A stretch of DNA of 64,000 nucleotides from positions 59,794,754 to 59,858,753 of the forward strand of contig NC_087065.1 in the NCBI RefSeq assembly GCF_963678635.1, written 5' to 3'. Of this stretch, positions 63,451 through 64,000 are shown piece by piece. The position numbers were made by a program, and so were the translations under genes. A model generated the notes under the pieces. It was not told the origin of the DNA. It worked only from the letters and a program-made list of their open reading frames with translations, and searched no databases. Positions within the stretch are counted from its first letter, which is position 1, and every line of letters begins with the position of its first letter. The DNA comes from Symsagittifera roscoffensis. Lineage: Eukaryota > Xenacoelomorpha > Acoela > Convolutidae.

Positions 63451-64000
63451 TGTTGATTGTGATGAATTATGCACAACTTTGACAAAAATGATAACAACTA
63501 CTGAATTGAATCTGATGATTTTCATTTTTTTAATTTCAATTTAATTTTGCTGCTTATTTCGTATGATTTCAGAGTTATTGATTTTTATCAATGTCCAGGT
63601 TGTTCCGAACTTTTAATTTGGCTGTTGTGGCTAAAGTACGAGGTCTTTTTTTTCTGATTGTTGGTAACTGTGTGTTGATTGTGATGAATTATGCACCACT
63701 TTGACAAAAATGATAACAACTACTGAAATGAATCTGATGATTTTCATTTTTTTAATTTCAATTTAATTTTGCTGCTTATTTCGTATGATTTCAGAGCTAT
63801 TGATTTGTATCAACTTCCAGGTTTTGTTCCGAACTTTTAAGTTGGCTGTTGTGGCTAAAGTACGAGGTATTTTTTTTTCTGATTGTTGGTAACTGTGTGT
63901 TGATTGTGATGAATTAGGCACCACTTTGACAAAAATGATAACAACTACTGAAATGAATCTGATGATTTTCATTTTTTTAATTTCAATTTAATTTTGCTGC
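63451..64000 (+). repeat. Tandem D-type chimeric half-units (222-225 bp)
   Basis: TGTTGATTGTGATG occurs at 63451, 63673 and 63898, giving periods of 222 and 225 bp. Each unit runs from GTGATGAATT through the B-half back (ACTACTGAA, poly-T, TTGCTGC, TTTCAGAG) into the A-half front (GTCCAGG or TTCCAGG, GGCTAAAGTACG, T-tract, GGTAACTGTG). GCACAAC reverts to GCACCAC in the last two. The 425-bp period is therefore lost here, and the array leaves the window as half-length units. Confidence 0.88.

Larger units (their letters stand above)
1..64000 (+). repeat. Head-to-tail satellite array, ~425-bp unit, filling the window
   Basis: The same AT-rich unit repeats from end to end in one orientation. Using the first base of GCGTGG (in AGAAGCGTGG) as phase anchor, I find 157 anchors from 361 to 63148. 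Most spacings are 420-432 bp; the rest fall into classes of 201-203, 330-347, 395 and 646-650 bp, plus one of 630 bp across the N gap. No unique sequence interrupts the array. The usual unit lengths of 423-427 are mostly not multiples of three, so a reading frame cannot pass through successive units. This is the pattern of a eukaryotic tandem satellite. The family name and host cannot be told from sequence alone. Confidence 0.98.

Noticed and set aside
1-64000. A protein-repeat gene or a tandem gene family with 425-bp repeats
   Set aside because: Unit lengths of 423-427 bp shift the frame from unit to unit, stops such as the TGA in GTGTGAATTTT recur in the forward frame, and single-base indels in T-tracts are frequent.
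1-64000. Telomere repeats, tRNA or rRNA genes, LTRs or other mobile elements within the array
   Set aside because: Reading through all units I found no telomere-type short repeat, no conserved RNA-gene motifs and no insertion that interrupts unit phase; every phase change is explained by satellite-internal deletion, duplication or the N gap.

Overview
The whole 64-kb window is one head-to-tail satellite DNA array. I find no protein gene, RNA gene, CRISPR array or recognisable transposon. A phase anchor (GCGTGG and close variants, preceded by AGAA) recurs 157 times from 361 to 63148, always on the + strand. The usual spacing is 420-432 bp, most often 423-427. The sequence is AT-rich, with a strongly T-rich + strand. 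A long single-family array with higher-order repeats and an assembly gap (200 N) points to eukaryotic nuclear heterochromatin, such as centromeric, pericentromeric or subtelomeric DNA. I cannot name the species or the satellite family from the sequence.

The 425-bp unit (F type) is itself an old dimer. A half of about 199-202 bp (B half) and one of about 223-226 bp (A half) share collinear motifs, notably GTGATGA followed by TATGCACCAC at matching places about 212 bp apart. Rearranged units fit this structure. B-type units (201-203 bp) are single half-units. C-type units (330-346 bp) carry an internal deletion plus a 13-bp micro-repeat. D-type chimeric half-units (about 222-225 bp) fuse the A-half front to the B-half back.

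Layout: 1-2489 is F units. 2490-8400 is an F-F-C higher-order repeat (about 1182 bp, doubled to about 2364 bp). 8401-10528 is F units. 10529-22494 is rich in B and C units, with several local repeat orders (1388, about 535-548, 864/865, 1195 and about 850 bp). 22495-51840 is almost purely F, organised as 1279-, 853-, 1698-, 852- and 849-bp repeats and a shuffled block. 51841-52490 holds the first D-type junction. 52491-60212 is F units with one C unit and the N gap. 60213-62800 is four copies of a 647-bp F+D repeat. After 63148 the anchor disappears and the array runs out of the window as 222-225-bp half-units.

The most notable points are a perfect 63-bp micro-inversion at 42804-42866 bounded by ATTGAT/ATCAAT, the half-unit recombinants with a B-then-C adjacency rule, sequence patches shared over 23-34 kb, and the switch to half-unit periodicity at the right end. 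All alignments and identities were read by eye. The many short open frames are by-products of the repeat.
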